In this document: in pieces, positions 17,325-25,849 of the stretch
Layout: each line of letters begins with the position of its first letter
How positions within the stretch are numbered: the first letter of the stretch is position 1
Source of the DNA: Adhaeribacter_A terreus
Lineage (GTDB): Bacteria > Bacteroidota > Bacteroidia > Cytophagales > Hymenobacteraceae
Assembly: GCF_042657365.1 (NCBI RefSeq)
Contig: NZ_JBHSKT010000012.1
Location: forward strand, 22,793 to 86,792
DNA: 64,000 nucleotides
Direction: 5' to 3'
Position numbers and translations under genes: made by a program
The notes under the pieces: generated by a model
The model's database searches: none
What the model saw: only the letters and a program-made list of their open reading frames with translations
Told to the model about the DNA's origin: nothing

Positions 17325-18425
17325 TTAGTAAGTAGCTTTTACTTTACCAATGTCAGAAATACGTTTCTCAGCCATTTTCATAGCAGCCAGCTGGGTGTAC
17401 AAACCTTCGCGCTCAGCCATATCAAAAATGTTCAGGGTATAATCGTAGATCTTCTCAGTCTGATCGTAAGCCGCAGTGCGGTTGTAACCGTTCAGCTCTG
17501 AGTAAACGTTGATCAGACCACCAGCATTGATCAGGAAGTCTGGCGCGTAAACGATGCCTCTTTCAATTAAAGCCGGACCGTGAACGGTTTCGTCTTTCAA
17601 CTGATTGTTCGCGCAACCGGCAATTACCTGGCACTTCAGACGGCTTAGGGTGTTGTCGTTGATCGTTGCACCTAAAGCACATGGAGAATAGATATCCACA
17701 TCCAGATCATAGATCTCATCCAGGCCAACAATGGTAGCACCGGTACGGGCATTCAGATCTTTCAGACGCTCCTGGTCGATGTCAGTAATGAATAACTGTG
17801 CACCTTCTTTAACCAGGTGATCGATCAGGTAACCACCAACGTGGCCGGTACCCTGAACGGAGATCTTTTTGCCAGCCAGGCTATCGGAACCGAAAGCACG
17901 TTTTGCAGCGGCTTTCATACCTACGTATGTACCGTAAGCTGTAACCGGAGAAGGATCGCCGGAACCACCCATAGACTCTGGCAAGCCAGTTACGTAGTCG
18001 GTTTCCATTTTAATGTATTCCATATCCTTGCTGGTCGTTCCAACGTCTTCAGCAGTGATATATTTACCGTTCAGGTTCTCTACAAAACGGCCGAATTTAC
18101 GCCACAGGGCTTCGGATTTATCTTTTTTGGAATCGGCAATGATAACTGCTTTACCGCCACCCAGGTTTAAGCCGGAGATAGCTGCTTTGTAGGTCATACC
18201 GCGGGAAAGGCGCAATACGTCGTTCAGGGCTTCGGCTTCGGTAGCGTAAGACCACATGCGGGTACCGCCCAAAGCAGGACCTAAAACTGTATTATGAATG
18301 CCGATGATTGCTTTCAGACCGGTTTCGTGATCGTGGCAGAAAACAACTTGTTCGTGCTGAAACTCGGATACCTGCCCGAAAACAGATGATTCCTTTTTAA
18401 CTGGTACTTCTTTAATTTCGACCAT
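17325..18425 (-). CDS. Leucine dehydrogenase-type amino-acid dehydrogenase
   Basis: NAD-dependent deamination of branched-chain amino acids (Glu/Leu/Phe/Val family). Key segments are ALGGTRMW (about 54-61), GMTYKAAISGLNLGGGKAVI with the catalytic-region lysines, GDPSPVTAYGTYVGMKAA, the Rossmann GTGHVGGYLIDHL, and SPCALGATIND. The length of 366 and the G-x-G-x-V-G loop fit leucine/valine dehydrogenase rather than glutamate dehydrogenase. A second, longer paralogue lies at 1350. A promoter box is visible at 18495-18502. It is divergent from the ABC transporter at 18861. Confidence 0.93.
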   Translation of the reverse strand: MVEIKEVPVKKESSVFGQVSEFQHEQVVFCHDHETGLKAIIGIHNTVLGPALGGTRMWSYATEAEALNDVLRLSRGMTYKAAISGLNLGGGKAVIIADSKKDKSEALWRKFGRFVENLNGKYITAEDVGTTSKDMEYIKMETDYVTGLPESMGGSGDPSPVTAYGTYVGMKAAAKRAFGSDSLAGKKISVQGTGHVGGYLIDHLVKEGAQLFITDIDQERLKDLNARTGATIVGLDEIYDLDVDIYSPCALGATINDNTLSRLKCQVIAGCANNQLKDETVHGPALIERGIVYAPDFLINAGGLINVYSELNGYNRTAAYDQTEKIYDYTLNIFDMAEREGLYTQLAAMKMAEKRISDIGKVKATY

Positions 18426-18494
18426 TTTATGCTAATTAAAAGGTTATTCTGGGTTTGTAAAAAACTATATAGCAGCCCTATTACAATCCGGATG

Positions 18495-18502
18495 CAAAAG
18501 TA
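18495..18502 (-). promoter_or_regulatory. -7 promoter box for leucine dehydrogenase
   Basis: On the minus strand TACTTTTG, matching TAnnTTTG, with a TTG about 20 nt upstream, about 70 nt before the ATG. Confidence 0.65.
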
Positions 18503-18712
18503 ATTCAATTTTTGCAGAAAACCCAATTGGTATTTTTTTTAGGGTGGCTGGTTAACAGGTGGTGAAACATTGTGATTTTAAAATATTTGAATTTATTTCC
18601 GGTTATAATTCTGGGCAATGAATAAGACAAGAGTTGGGTGGTTTTGGTTGTATGGCTCTTTGCAGACTTCCGCAGAAGGATTGCAAAAACTTAGAATAAT
18701 GTTTTTATTCAA

Positions 18713-18804
18713 TCAGCAATGCGTGCGGGCAGGTATTGATCAGCAATGTGTACGAACAGGTGTTGATCAGCAATGCGTGCAGACAGGTCGCGACCTGTCC
18801 CTAC
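18713..18804. repeat. 27-bp tandem triplicate ending in an ACAGGTCGCGACCTGT palindrome
   Basis: Three units at 18713-18739, 18740-18766 and 18767-18793, each starting TCAGCAATG and containing GCAGGT or ACAGGT. The third runs into GACAGGTCGCGACCTGTC (18782-18799), a perfect palindrome, followed by CCTAC. Confidence 0.85.
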
Positions 18805-18833
18805 ATTAATTTGGCAATTGCTTTTGCTAAAGG

Positions 18834-18841
18834 TACCTTTG
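18834..18841 (+). promoter_or_regulatory. -7 promoter box for the ABC exporter subunit at 18861
   Basis: TACCTTTG, with TTTG at 18810-18813 (20-nt spacer) as -33. It lies 19 nt before the GTG start, so the leader is very short. Confidence 0.7.
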
Positions 18842-18860
18842 TTGTAAATTCCCTGCCGCT

Positions 18861-20645
18861 GTGAAATCGCTTTTATACTTAAATAAATATTTGTTCCGCT
18901 ACAAATGGCGCCTTTTCTGGGGCGTTATTTTTGTGGCGGTTTCCAATTTGTTTGCCATTATTCCGGCGCAGCTGGTGCGGTATGCGTTTGATCTGGTAAA
19001 AGATGGCATCAAGCTGCACGAACTTTACGCAGGCACGGGTTTTCAGCCGGAGATCTATAGCGTTTTTGCGCGCAACATTCTGTTTTATGGCGCTTTAATT
19101 GTGCTCATGGCTTTGCTGCGCGGCGTATTTTTGTTCTTCATGCGGCAAACCATTATTGTAATGAGCCGCCTGGTAGAAAACGACCTGAAAAACGACATTT
19201 ACGCGCACTACCAAACGCTGCCTTTAAGCTTTTACCGCCGCAACAATACCGGCGATTTAATGGCACGCATTTCCGAAGATGTGGGGCGCGTGCGGATGTA
19301 TGTGGGTCCGGCAATTATGTATGGCATAAACCTGGTGGTTTTGTTTTTGCTGGTAATTCCGTACATGCTTTCGGTGAACGTGAAACTGACCATTTACACA
19401 CTTTTGCCGCTGCCGCTGCTGGCTATCAGCATTTTTTATGTAAACAACATTATCGAACGGAAATCGGACCAGATCCAGAAAAGTTTGTCGGGCATAACCA
19501 CGTTCGTGCAGGAAGCTTTTTCAGGAATCCGGGTTTTGAAATCGTTTGTACGCGAAGACGATTCGGCCATGAATTTCGACAAGGCCAGCAATACTTACAA
19601 AGAAAAGTCTTTAGAACTGAACTTTGTAAATGCGCTGTTCTTTCCGCTGATTCTGTTTTTAATTGGTTTGAGCACCATTATTACGGTCTGGATCGGTGGC
19701 AAGGAAGTGATAAACGGGAGCATTACGGCCGGAAATATTGCTGAATTCCTGATCTACGTAAACATGCTGACTTGGCCGGTTACAGCTTTGGGCTGGACGG
19801 CAAGTTTGGTGCAGCGCGCCGCCGCTTCGCAGGCCCGCATCAACGAATTCCTGGAAACCAAAACCGATATTATTTCGCAGCGGAATTTTGAAAAAGAAAT
19901 TGAAGGCGACATTGTTTTCAAGAATGTAACTTTTGTTTATCCGGACACCGGCATTACAGCGCTCAGAAACCTGAATTTCCAGATCAAACACGGCGAAACG
20001 CTGGCCATTATCGGCAACACCGGCTCGGGAAAAAGTACGGTGGCTAATCTGGTAACGCGGCTTTACGATGTGAGCGAAGGCAGCATTTTAATTGATGGTA
20101 TAGATGTCCGGGATTACAACATCAGCAATTTGCGCAGCCAAATAGGTTATGTGCCGCAGGATGTTTTCCTGTTTTCGGATACTATTAGGGCAAATATTGG
20201 CTTTGGCGTAAACACGCTGCCCGACAGCAAAATGGAACAAGCCGCCAAAGATGCCGACGTTTATGAAAATATCATGCGCTTTCCGGAGAAATTCGAAACC
20301 AAGCTCGGCGAACGCGGTATTACCCTTTCGGGTGGACAGAAACAGCGCGTTTCCATGGCGCGCGCGCTGGTTCGCGAACCAAAAATCCTGATCCTGGACG
20401 ATGCACTTTCGGCGGTAGATACTAAAACCGAAAATATCATTCTGAACAACCTGCAACGTATTATGCGTAACCGTACTTCTATCATTATATCGCACCGGGT
20501 TTCTTCGGCCAAGCTGGCTAACCACATTCTGGTGCTGGAGGATGGCGAAATTGTGCAGCACGGCACGCACCAGAACCTAATGCAGCAGGATGGTTTATAT
20601 AAACAGCTTTACGAGAAACAATTACTGACCGAAGCACAAGCTTAG
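18861..20645 (+). CDS. ABC exporter half-transporter, degenerate Walker B subunit (BmrC/YheI-like)
   Basis: Six-helix exporter membrane domain (about 1-310) fused to an ATPase domain. Walker A is GNTGSGKST, the Q-loop region GYVPQDVFLF, the signature a canonical LSGGQ, and Walker B ILILDDAL with Asp where the catalytic Glu normally stands. The H-loop is IISHRVSS. The Asp replacement marks one subunit of heterodimeric exporters such as BmrC or TM287. The gene at 27266 carries the complementary change. The start is GTG 18861, set by the upstream promoter box and MKSLLYLNKYLFRYKW. Its TAG stop is part of a repeat element. Confidence 0.92.
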   Translation: MKSLLYLNKYLFRYKWRLFWGVIFVAVSNLFAIIPAQLVRYAFDLVKDGIKLHELYAGTGFQPEIYSVFARNILFYGALIVLMALLRGVFLFFMRQTIIVMSRLVENDLKNDIYAHYQTLPLSFYRRNNTGDLMARISEDVGRVRMYVGPAIMYGINLVVLFLLVIPYMLSVNVKLTIYTLLPLPLLAISIFYVNNIIERKSDQIQKSLSGITTFVQEAFSGIRVLKSFVREDDSAMNFDKASNTYKEKSLELNFVNALFFPLILFLIGLSTIITVWIGGKEVINGSITAGNIAEFLIYVNMLTWPVTALGWTASLVQRAAASQARINEFLETKTDIISQRNFEKEIEGDIVFKNVTFVYPDTGITALRNLNFQIKHGETLAIIGNTGSGKSTVANLVTRLYDVSEGSILIDGIDVRDYNISNLRSQIGYVPQDVFLFSDTIRANIGFGVNTLPDSKMEQAAKDADVYENIMRFPEKFETKLGERGITLSGGQKQRVSMARALVREPKILILDDALSAVDTKTENIILNNLQRIMRNRTSIIISHRVSSAKLANHILVLEDGEIVQHGTHQNLMQQDGLYKQLYEKQLLTEAQA

Positions 20646-20673
20646 TTTTTCGGGTAAAAAGCATAGCGTTTTT
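20644..20673. repeat. GSTASCG element copy starting in a stop codon
   Basis: TAG stop merges into AGTTTTT, then core AAAAGCATAGCGTTTTT. Confidence 0.9.
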
Positions 20674-20795
20674 CAGTTCTTAGCGACAACAATACCTATC
20701 TGGCACTGTTTCTGCTTGACAAAAAATATGCAATAGGTTGTTCACCTTTAAGTGCAAGCAACGTATTAGAATAATTCAATTAGATTTTTACAATG

Positions 20796-20817
20796 CTGTA
20801 ACCTGAACCAGTTACAG
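20796..20817. other. Leader hairpin upstream of the small ORF
   Basis: CTGTAAC, 8-nt loop, GTTACAG. It lies 90 nt before the 20907 start. Possibly a control structure; no T-tract follows. Confidence 0.4.
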
Positions 20818-20906
20818 AAGTAAAAGAAAGAAACCTCTGCTAATGCCTTTGCGGCATCCATTTTCTTGCCGATAGTTTTTTTACCAACCCTTTAAATGTA
20901 AAAGCT

Positions 20907-21080
20907 ATGAACAAAAAGAAAATTTTACTCGCTGAAGAACTGAAATATGCAAACCGTTTGAAATGGGGGTTTGAACAAAGCATTTCTACCCCGAAAAAAT
21001 TACAAAAGCCAGGGGCTGCCACTACCTGCGAATGCATTGAAATCTACAATTTCGGAGATTACACATTCTCAGATAACTAA
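20907..21080 (+). CDS. Small protein of 57 residues with a C-terminal CEC motif
   Basis: ATG 20907 opens MNKKKILLAEELKYANRLKW; the protein continues through a GFEQSISTPKK stretch and ends TTCECIEIYNFGDYTFSDN. It has a basic amphipathic N-terminus, no signal peptide and an acidic/aromatic C-terminus with two cysteines one residue apart. An 8-bp stem terminator overlaps the stop codon, which strongly suggests a real short transcript. TGCCTTTG at 20844-20851 is a near-match to a -7 box. The leader/core look recalls ribosomal peptide precursors, but no modifying enzyme is adjacent. I recognise no family. Confidence 0.65.
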   Translation: MNKKKILLAEELKYANRLKWGFEQSISTPKKLQKPGAATTCECIEIYNFGDYTFSDN

Positions 21081-21099
21081 CATTTCAGTTATCTCTTTT
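21071..21099 (+). terminator. Terminator overlapping the small ORF stop
   Basis: AGATAACT, 8-nt loop, AGTTATCT, then CTTTTT. The stem starts within the last codons. Confidence 0.8.
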
Positions 21100-21143
21100 T
21101 CCACCGGTCGCCCCACAGCTTCCGGTTTTTTTTTGCGTTTTTT

Positions 21144-22091
21144 TTACAGATCGCAACTTGCGGCAGCACTTTCCAGCTCAATGGTGATGTGATGAATATT
21201 CCTTTTACTCAACATGCTTCGCACGGCTTCTTTCAGGATTTCCGTCTGAGCTAGCGTATAATCTTTGTCGGGGGTAAGGTGCAGGGTAAGCACATTGTAT
21301 TCCCCATCGAGGCTCCACACGTGCAGGTCGTTAATGGCTGCAATACCGGGCACGGTGGTTAAAGCGGTCCGCAGCTCTTCTTCCTCTAACCCAGCTGGTG
21401 TGCCCTCCAGCAAAATCTGGAAACTCTGCCGGAAATTCTTAAAAACGTTGATCAGGATAAAGCAGGCAATACCTAGCGACAAAGCCGGATCGAGCCAGGG
21501 AACTTCCACAAAATACATAACCACACCGCCTATTAAAACGGCAAGCCAACCCAGCACATCTTCCAGAAAATGCAGCGCAACAGCTTTTTCGCTTAAACTT
21601 CCGCCTTTCTGCAAGCGCAAAAAAGCCACGCCATTCACTAAGAGACCAATTATAGCAAACCCGATCATACCGGTGGCGCTGGCTGGCTCAGGGTTGAAAA
21701 GCCGGAGCAAAGCTTCCCTGATCACAAAGCCGGAACCCAATAGAAGCACCGCCGAATTTATAAGCACACCCAGCAACGAAAACCGCCGGTAACCAAACGA
21801 AAAGGCAGCATCGCGATGGCGACCAGCCACCCGCTGAAAATACCAGGCCAACCCTAACGAAACAGAATCGCCAAAATCGTGCACCGCATCAGACATTACA
21901 GCTACACTGTTGATGTAAAAGCCACCAATAAGCTCAAAAATGGCAAAAGCCGTATTTATCCAGAATGCCAGCACCAGATTCTTTCCGGCGTGCACATGGG
22001 CGTGATGCAAATGGCTGTGGTCGTGCGTATGTGTTGACAAAGAAGGAAGCGATCTAAAAAGTTTATCCGGAGTTTTTTCTTTTGCAAGCAT
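21144..22091 (-). CDS. Cation diffusion facilitator (CDF) metal exporter
   Basis: Exports Zn(II) or a similar divalent cation by proton antiport. The N-terminus carries a His-rich stretch (HTHDHSHLHHAHVHAGK). Six helices follow, with the paired metal-site motifs SDAVHDFGDS (TM2) and HFLEDVLGW (TM5), each HxxxD. A C-terminal cytoplasmic domain contains HVWSLDGEYNVLTLHL. The length of 315 is typical. The first codons (MLAKEKTP) are encoded by an intergenic repeat element, so the true start may be lower, for example near the His-rich segment. It is divergent from the HTH gene at 22245. Confidence 0.93.
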   Translation of the reverse strand: MLAKEKTPDKLFRSLPSLSTHTHDHSHLHHAHVHAGKNLVLAFWINTAFAIFELIGGFYINSVAVMSDAVHDFGDSVSLGLAWYFQRVAGRHRDAAFSFGYRRFSLLGVLINSAVLLLGSGFVIREALLRLFNPEPASATGMIGFAIIGLLVNGVAFLRLQKGGSLSEKAVALHFLEDVLGWLAVLIGGVVMYFVEVPWLDPALSLGIACFILINVFKNFRQSFQILLEGTPAGLEEEELRTALTTVPGIAAINDLHVWSLDGEYNVLTLHLTPDKDYTLAQTEILKEAVRSMLSKRNIHHITIELESAAASCDL

Positions 22092-22120
22092 ACGGTTTTG
22101 GGAGTAAAAACGCTACCGTT
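22071..22120. repeat. Double GSTASCG element spanning the CDF start codon
   Basis: AGTTTTTT, 7 nt, AAGCATACGGTTTT, 6 nt, AAAACGCTACCGTT. The ATG (22089-22091) lies inside the first core. Confidence 0.8.
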
Positions 22121-22244
22121 CCGGTAGTTTTGTTCGCATATTCGGCACCCTTCCGAATTAATTTGCGTATTTTCTGGTTAGTAAAGGCAGTGTGCCGAAC
22201 ATAATATGCCGGCAATAATTAATTCTTAACAAACCCTTATATCT

Positions 22245-22634
22245 ATGGCCGCTAATTTAGAACAGATTGGAGCCCGCTTTCGCTTTTATATGAAGATGAA
22301 AGAAATGGGAATATATGAAATGGGCGTACTTACCGGAACTTCAGCGCCGCTGATCTCCAATATTATGGCCGGCAAAAATTACACCATGGATGAACTCCTG
22401 AAAGTGCTTACGCAAATAAAGGACCTGAATGCGCACTGGGTAATTTACGGCGAAGGAAATATTTTTAAACAAGCCACACATAATGGCCCGATCGTGCCGG
22501 AAAAAAGAATGCAACACCTCCAGGAAATGCAGCTGCTGCTCGAAAAACTCGATGCGATCGAAAAATCGAAAGCAAACCGTAACCAGATAGATGAATTGCG
22601 GGCCCGCATTGCAGCGCTTACCACCCAGCTTTAA
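22245..22634 (+). CDS. Putative HTH (XRE-like) small regulator
   Basis: Residues about 5-65 form a Cro/CI-like helical domain (ARFRFYMKMKEMGIYEMGVLTG, then SAPLISNIMAGKNYTMDELLKVL), where the SAPLISNIMAGK turn resembles an XRE recognition helix and its following loop. VIYGEGN is a common tail of such domains (LxxGEG). Residues about 85-129 are predicted coiled coil (LQEMQLLLEKLDAIEKSKANRNQIDELRARI), suggesting dimerisation. Target unknown. It has its own terminator and is divergent from the CDF transporter. Confidence 0.7.
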   Translation: MAANLEQIGARFRFYMKMKEMGIYEMGVLTGTSAPLISNIMAGKNYTMDELLKVLTQIKDLNAHWVIYGEGNIFKQATHNGPIVPEKRMQHLQEMQLLLEKLDAIEKSKANRNQIDELRARIAALTTQL

Positions 22635-22660
22635 AATAATCTCTTTCTAGAATTCATATA

Positions 22661-22697
22661 AAAAAACTGCCGCAGCATAAGTTCCGGCAGTTTTTTT
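22661..22697. terminator. Terminator whose T-tract is a repeat arm
   Basis: AAAAAACTGCCG / CGGCAGTTTTTTT stem. The T7 run is also the first arm of the element at 22690. Confidence 0.88.
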
Positions 22698-22720
22698 GCT
22701 TTAAAACCATAGCGTTTTTA
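22690..22720. repeat. GSTASCG element copy fused to a terminator
   Basis: GTTTTTTTGCTTT arm, core AAAACCATAGCGTTTTT, between convergent genes. Confidence 0.88.
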
Positions 22721-22736
22721 CATAAACTTCCGGTTT

Positions 22737-23090
22737 TCAACATTGCCCTTCCAGAATATCCAGTAGCTCCATAATGCGGTTGCCGAGCACTTCAATTTTT
22801 CTCAATTCATTTTTTGAAGCATCTTCTACGCCAGCGTGATAATTTTTTACAACGATCCGTGCCAAACGGTGCATATCGGTATGTATGGTTTCCAGTTCTT
22901 TCAGTTCCGGCGAATCTTTACAATTTTTCAGCAGATAGGTTTGCATCCACTGACCAAAAGCACAATCATGCTCAGATAACACGGGCGCTTCGTCAATATT
23001 GGCGCCCAACAGAATTGCCCGCAATTTAGACTTAAACAATAAATGTTTTAAGCGCGCCTGTTCGAATTCGTTTTTAGTTTCTGTTGCCAT
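22737..23090 (-). CDS. CZB (chemoreceptor zinc-binding) domain protein
   Basis: The pattern HDCAFGQWM (HxxCxxGxW, about 44-52) and the later HTDMHRLARI ... NYHAG histidines match the CZB domain, which binds zinc through one Cys and three His and senses hypochlorous acid or zinc in chemoreceptors and diguanylate cyclases. Here it stands alone in a 117-residue cytosolic protein without a partner domain. The start is ATG 23090; a TTG eight codons upstream lies in a repeat element. No chemotaxis genes are in the window. Confidence 0.85.
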   Translation of the reverse strand: MATETKNEFEQARLKHLLFKSKLRAILLGANIDEAPVLSEHDCAFGQWMQTYLLKNCKDSPELKELETIHTDMHRLARIVVKNYHAGVEDASKNELRKIEVLGNRIMELLDILEGQC

Positions 23091-23093
23091 GAC

Positions 23094-23124
23094 TAGTTTT
23101 TCCGACGGAAACAATACCGTTTTT
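23094..23124. repeat. GSTASCG element copy upstream of the CZB start
   Basis: TAGTTTTTCCGACGG arm then core GAAACAATACCGTTTTT. It ends 4 nt from the ATG. Confidence 0.82.
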
Positions 23125-23224
23125 CCGGGAATATTTAAACGGGGCGCAATTCGTTAGGTTAGCCCGTTTCAAGCCGATATGCAAATTTTAACCTGCACGC
23201 TTACGGCTTCAAGGAAACGCATAA

Positions 23225-23257
23225 AAAAACGACAGATCCAGAAGAACTGTCGTTTTT
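23225..23257. terminator. Intrinsic terminator of the T9SS cargo gene
   Basis: AAAAACGACAG / CTGTCGTTTTT perfect 11-bp stem, 26 nt past the stop. Confidence 0.9.
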
Positions 23258-23282
23258 AATTATTCTAAACTTCGCCTATTAA

Positions 23283-25568
23283 TTATTTTGAAAGTACGAT
23301 CTTAATAACTTTTACTTCTTTACCAGTTATCAGACGAGCCATATAAACGCCTTTCGGCCACTGGCTACCGTTTACTTCTATGCTGCGGCGCTCGTTTGCA
23401 GTTGCAGCACCTTCTGCCACTTTCTTCACCAACATGCCTTTCAGGTCATAAACTTCCAGGGCATATGCACCGGTTTCCGGCATTACAAAGTCGATCTGGG
23501 TAGTTTGTGCGAATGGGTTTGGAACAGCTGTCATTACAATGTCGGAAGCAATTTTATTGTTGTTGCAACCACCACCATTGCTAGGTTTGCCTGGCTGATT
23601 TCCGGAAGGAAGGCAGCTGCCTAATACGTCGCCATGAGCCAGGTGAGCCTGTACCGCATTTACTGAAACGCAGATCTCATGCCCATTGTGGCAGATCGTT
23701 ACTTTCTCGTTCCGGTTACCACACGATGCATTTATTGCTTTAACAGTCACCTGGTCGGTAGCAGTGCAACCGGCAGCATTGGTAACAGTTAAAGTATAGG
23801 TAGTGGTAGTAGTTGGGCATACATTAATAGAAGCCGTAGTTGCACCATTACTCCATAAGTAAGAATATGCGCCATTTGAATTAGAAGCAGAACCCGTTAA
23901 AGTTACGCATTTCATCTGGTTGTAATTGGTTACCACAGTCTTATCCGGGCCGGCATTTGCAGTGAAACCCGCACCTACAGTAATGGTAGCAGTTGCCGTG
24001 TTAACACAACCGTTATTATTTGTGAAAGCATACGAAATAGTATGGGTACCTAAACCTGCTACCGCCGGATTGAAAACACCGTTACTTACACCTTTTCCAG
24101 AATAAGTGCCACCCAATGGCTGACCACCAGTTAAAGTAATGTTGCTATTACTGCTGCAAACACTCGCAAAATTATTAAGCGTTACTACCGGAAGCGGATT
24201 AGCAATTATAGCAATGGTTTGCACTGGAGATGAGCAAACACCATCTTTAACCACTACTTCGTAGGTACCCGGAGCCAGGCTGGTGAATACGTTCGAATTC
24301 TGGAAAATAATGCCGCCATCGATTGAGTATTCGTAGTTGGTACCACCTGTGGCAGTTACAGTAATAGCACCTGTAATATCATTTCCGCAAGGCACATTGG
24401 TTACTGCTGCAGTAGCAGTCAGATTACACAGCGGCAAAACATTTACAGTTACAGTCTGCTGCGCAGAAAGCGGAGGATTTACGTTATCAGTAGCTACAAA
24501 TTGCACAGAGTAAGTACCGGAAGAACCAGCTGGTGGTGTCCAGGTGAAAGTACCGTTTGGTGAATTACCGGTAGTTGTCTGGGCAAAAGCAGCGCCCATG
24601 CTCATTGGCAAACCACTGGCGCGCAGTGTAGCCTGATTTCCATCTGGTTCAGTAGCGTTTACATTGAACTGCAGGGTCTGGCCTTCACGAATGGTCTGCG
24701 CATTTAAGCTGCCTAAAACCGGCGCATGGTTGGTAGTTGGCACAATGTTCAGCATGAAATCGCGGTAAACATAAGCTCCGGTCAGCACACCATTGATCTT
24801 TTCTTCCAGCTTCACATTTACTAACCAAATGCCTTGTTGCGGGTTGGTCCAGGAAACGGTACCGTTGTTTGAAATAGAAAAGCCGGTAGCAGTCATATTG
24901 CCATAAGGGTTGGTAGCAATACCGTAAGGAATATTCAGCGTATATTCCTGATCGTGATTCTCAGGGTCGGTGTTGTTGAAGCCAAAGCTTAATGGCACGT
25001 TGGCTGCATAGTTAAACACCGGCAGGTCGTAGAATTGCGGAGAAGAACTTGGTTTTGCAGGGTCATAATTTACAGCTGCAAAGAGGCCCATATCGGTCTG
25101 CGAGAAGTTAGCACCACCATTTACACGGCAGCAGCTGGTCCAGCTGATGGTATAAAGACCCGGTGTTGGCCAGGTTACGATCTGCTCTTCTACTTTTTCT
25201 ACGGTTACACCATCTGGCAGCGGTGTAAGAGACACCATGCTCAGATTGGTATTTAAGGTTGGGCTACCAGAATAGGAAGGAACCACACTACCTGGTAACT
25301 GCGAACGCCAGTAGCTTTTTACAGTAACCTTGTAGGTTCCGCTACCCAGGTCTTCGTACGTGATCTGGCCGCCTTTGTAATGCGAAGCGTATGCACTCAC
25401 GCTGAAGAACAAAGCGACAAGAATAGATACCAGCGAACGGGCACCTGAGATTTTAAAGATCGGCTGACCGTTGCTGCCCTGAGCCCGGGTCGAGAACCGG
25501 CGCTTCTGCTGCGGGGCATAATAGCCCGGCGTTTCAGAAGCTTTTTTCGAAAGTAGAAGTTGCATCAT
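23283..25568 (-). CDS. Large secreted protein with Ig-like repeats and T9SS type A sorting domain
   Basis: A long N-region precedes the hydrophobic signal (SLVSILVALFFSVSAYAS, cleavage about 62). The body reads like Bacteroidota adhesin/structural proteins: an N-terminal domain (HYKGGQITYEDLGSGTYKV), a putative Ig/cadherin-like domain around 285-380 (APVLGSLNAQTIREGQTLQF), then PKD/SprB-like repeats to about 620. A Cys/His-rich patch follows (KVTICHNGHEICVSVNAVQAH). Residues about 680-761 are the sorting domain (AVPNPFAQTTQIDF ... YDLKGMLVKK ... GVYMARLITG). Cell-surface or released product. Single gene with terminator. Confidence 0.88.
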   Translation of the reverse strand: MMQLLLSKKASETPGYYAPQQKRRFSTRAQGSNGQPIFKISGARSLVSILVALFFSVSAYASHYKGGQITYEDLGSGTYKVTVKSYWRSQLPGSVVPSYSGSPTLNTNLSMVSLTPLPDGVTVEKVEEQIVTWPTPGLYTISWTSCCRVNGGANFSQTDMGLFAAVNYDPAKPSSSPQFYDLPVFNYAANVPLSFGFNNTDPENHDQEYTLNIPYGIATNPYGNMTATGFSISNNGTVSWTNPQQGIWLVNVKLEEKINGVLTGAYVYRDFMLNIVPTTNHAPVLGSLNAQTIREGQTLQFNVNATEPDGNQATLRASGLPMSMGAAFAQTTTGNSPNGTFTWTPPAGSSGTYSVQFVATDNVNPPLSAQQTVTVNVLPLCNLTATAAVTNVPCGNDITGAITVTATGGTNYEYSIDGGIIFQNSNVFTSLAPGTYEVVVKDGVCSSPVQTIAIIANPLPVVTLNNFASVCSSNSNITLTGGQPLGGTYSGKGVSNGVFNPAVAGLGTHTISYAFTNNNGCVNTATATITVGAGFTANAGPDKTVVTNYNQMKCVTLTGSASNSNGAYSYLWSNGATTASINVCPTTTTTYTLTVTNAAGCTATDQVTVKAINASCGNRNEKVTICHNGHEICVSVNAVQAHLAHGDVLGSCLPSGNQPGKPSNGGGCNNNKIASDIVMTAVPNPFAQTTQIDFVMPETGAYALEVYDLKGMLVKKVAEGAATANERRSIEVNGSQWPKGVYMARLITGKEVKVIKIVLSK

Positions 25569-25785
25569 AATTGTAGAATTTTGGGTAAGAGTCTTCTTAA
25601 AAAAACACTAAATTTTCTAAAGAGAAACCTGTTACAGCTTTAACACGGCAGAAAAATACCCCGGGAAATACAATTGCGCAACTACATGTTTGGGTAGCAA
25701 AAGCCTTTTTAACAGCTTTTACCTAATTTTTCACGATAAAATACCAGGAATCGATAAAAATAAATTACAATTTACGTTATAGCAA

Positions 25786-25816
25786 CAATTCCCAGACCTT
25801 ATGAGCCTGGGAATTG
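25786..25816. terminator. Likely terminator hairpin of the response-regulator gene
   Basis: CAATTCCCAG / CTGGGAATTG 10-bp stem, 11-nt loop. The T-tract is poor. It lies 34 nt past the stop of the minus-strand regulator. Confidence 0.6.
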
Positions 25817-25849
25817 TGTTAAAATCTGGCAGTTTTTGGGGATTACCGA

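Larger units (their letters stand above)
18426..18860. other. Intergenic region of 435 bp, divergent promoters plus repeats
   Basis: Holds the two divergent promoters (18495-18502 minus, 18834-18841 plus) and a 27-bp tandem repeat ending in a palindrome. A reading frame over the repeat (18618-18809) is not credible. No GSTASCG element is seen here, unlike most other gaps. Confidence 0.7.

Noticed and set aside
18713..18793. Possible CRISPR array
   Set aside because: Three contiguous 27-bp units without spacers; no cas genes in the window.
18618..18809. Plus-strand frame of 63 residues with QQCVRTG repeats
   Set aside because: Translation of the 27-bp tandem repeat; no conserved features and it ends in a palindrome.
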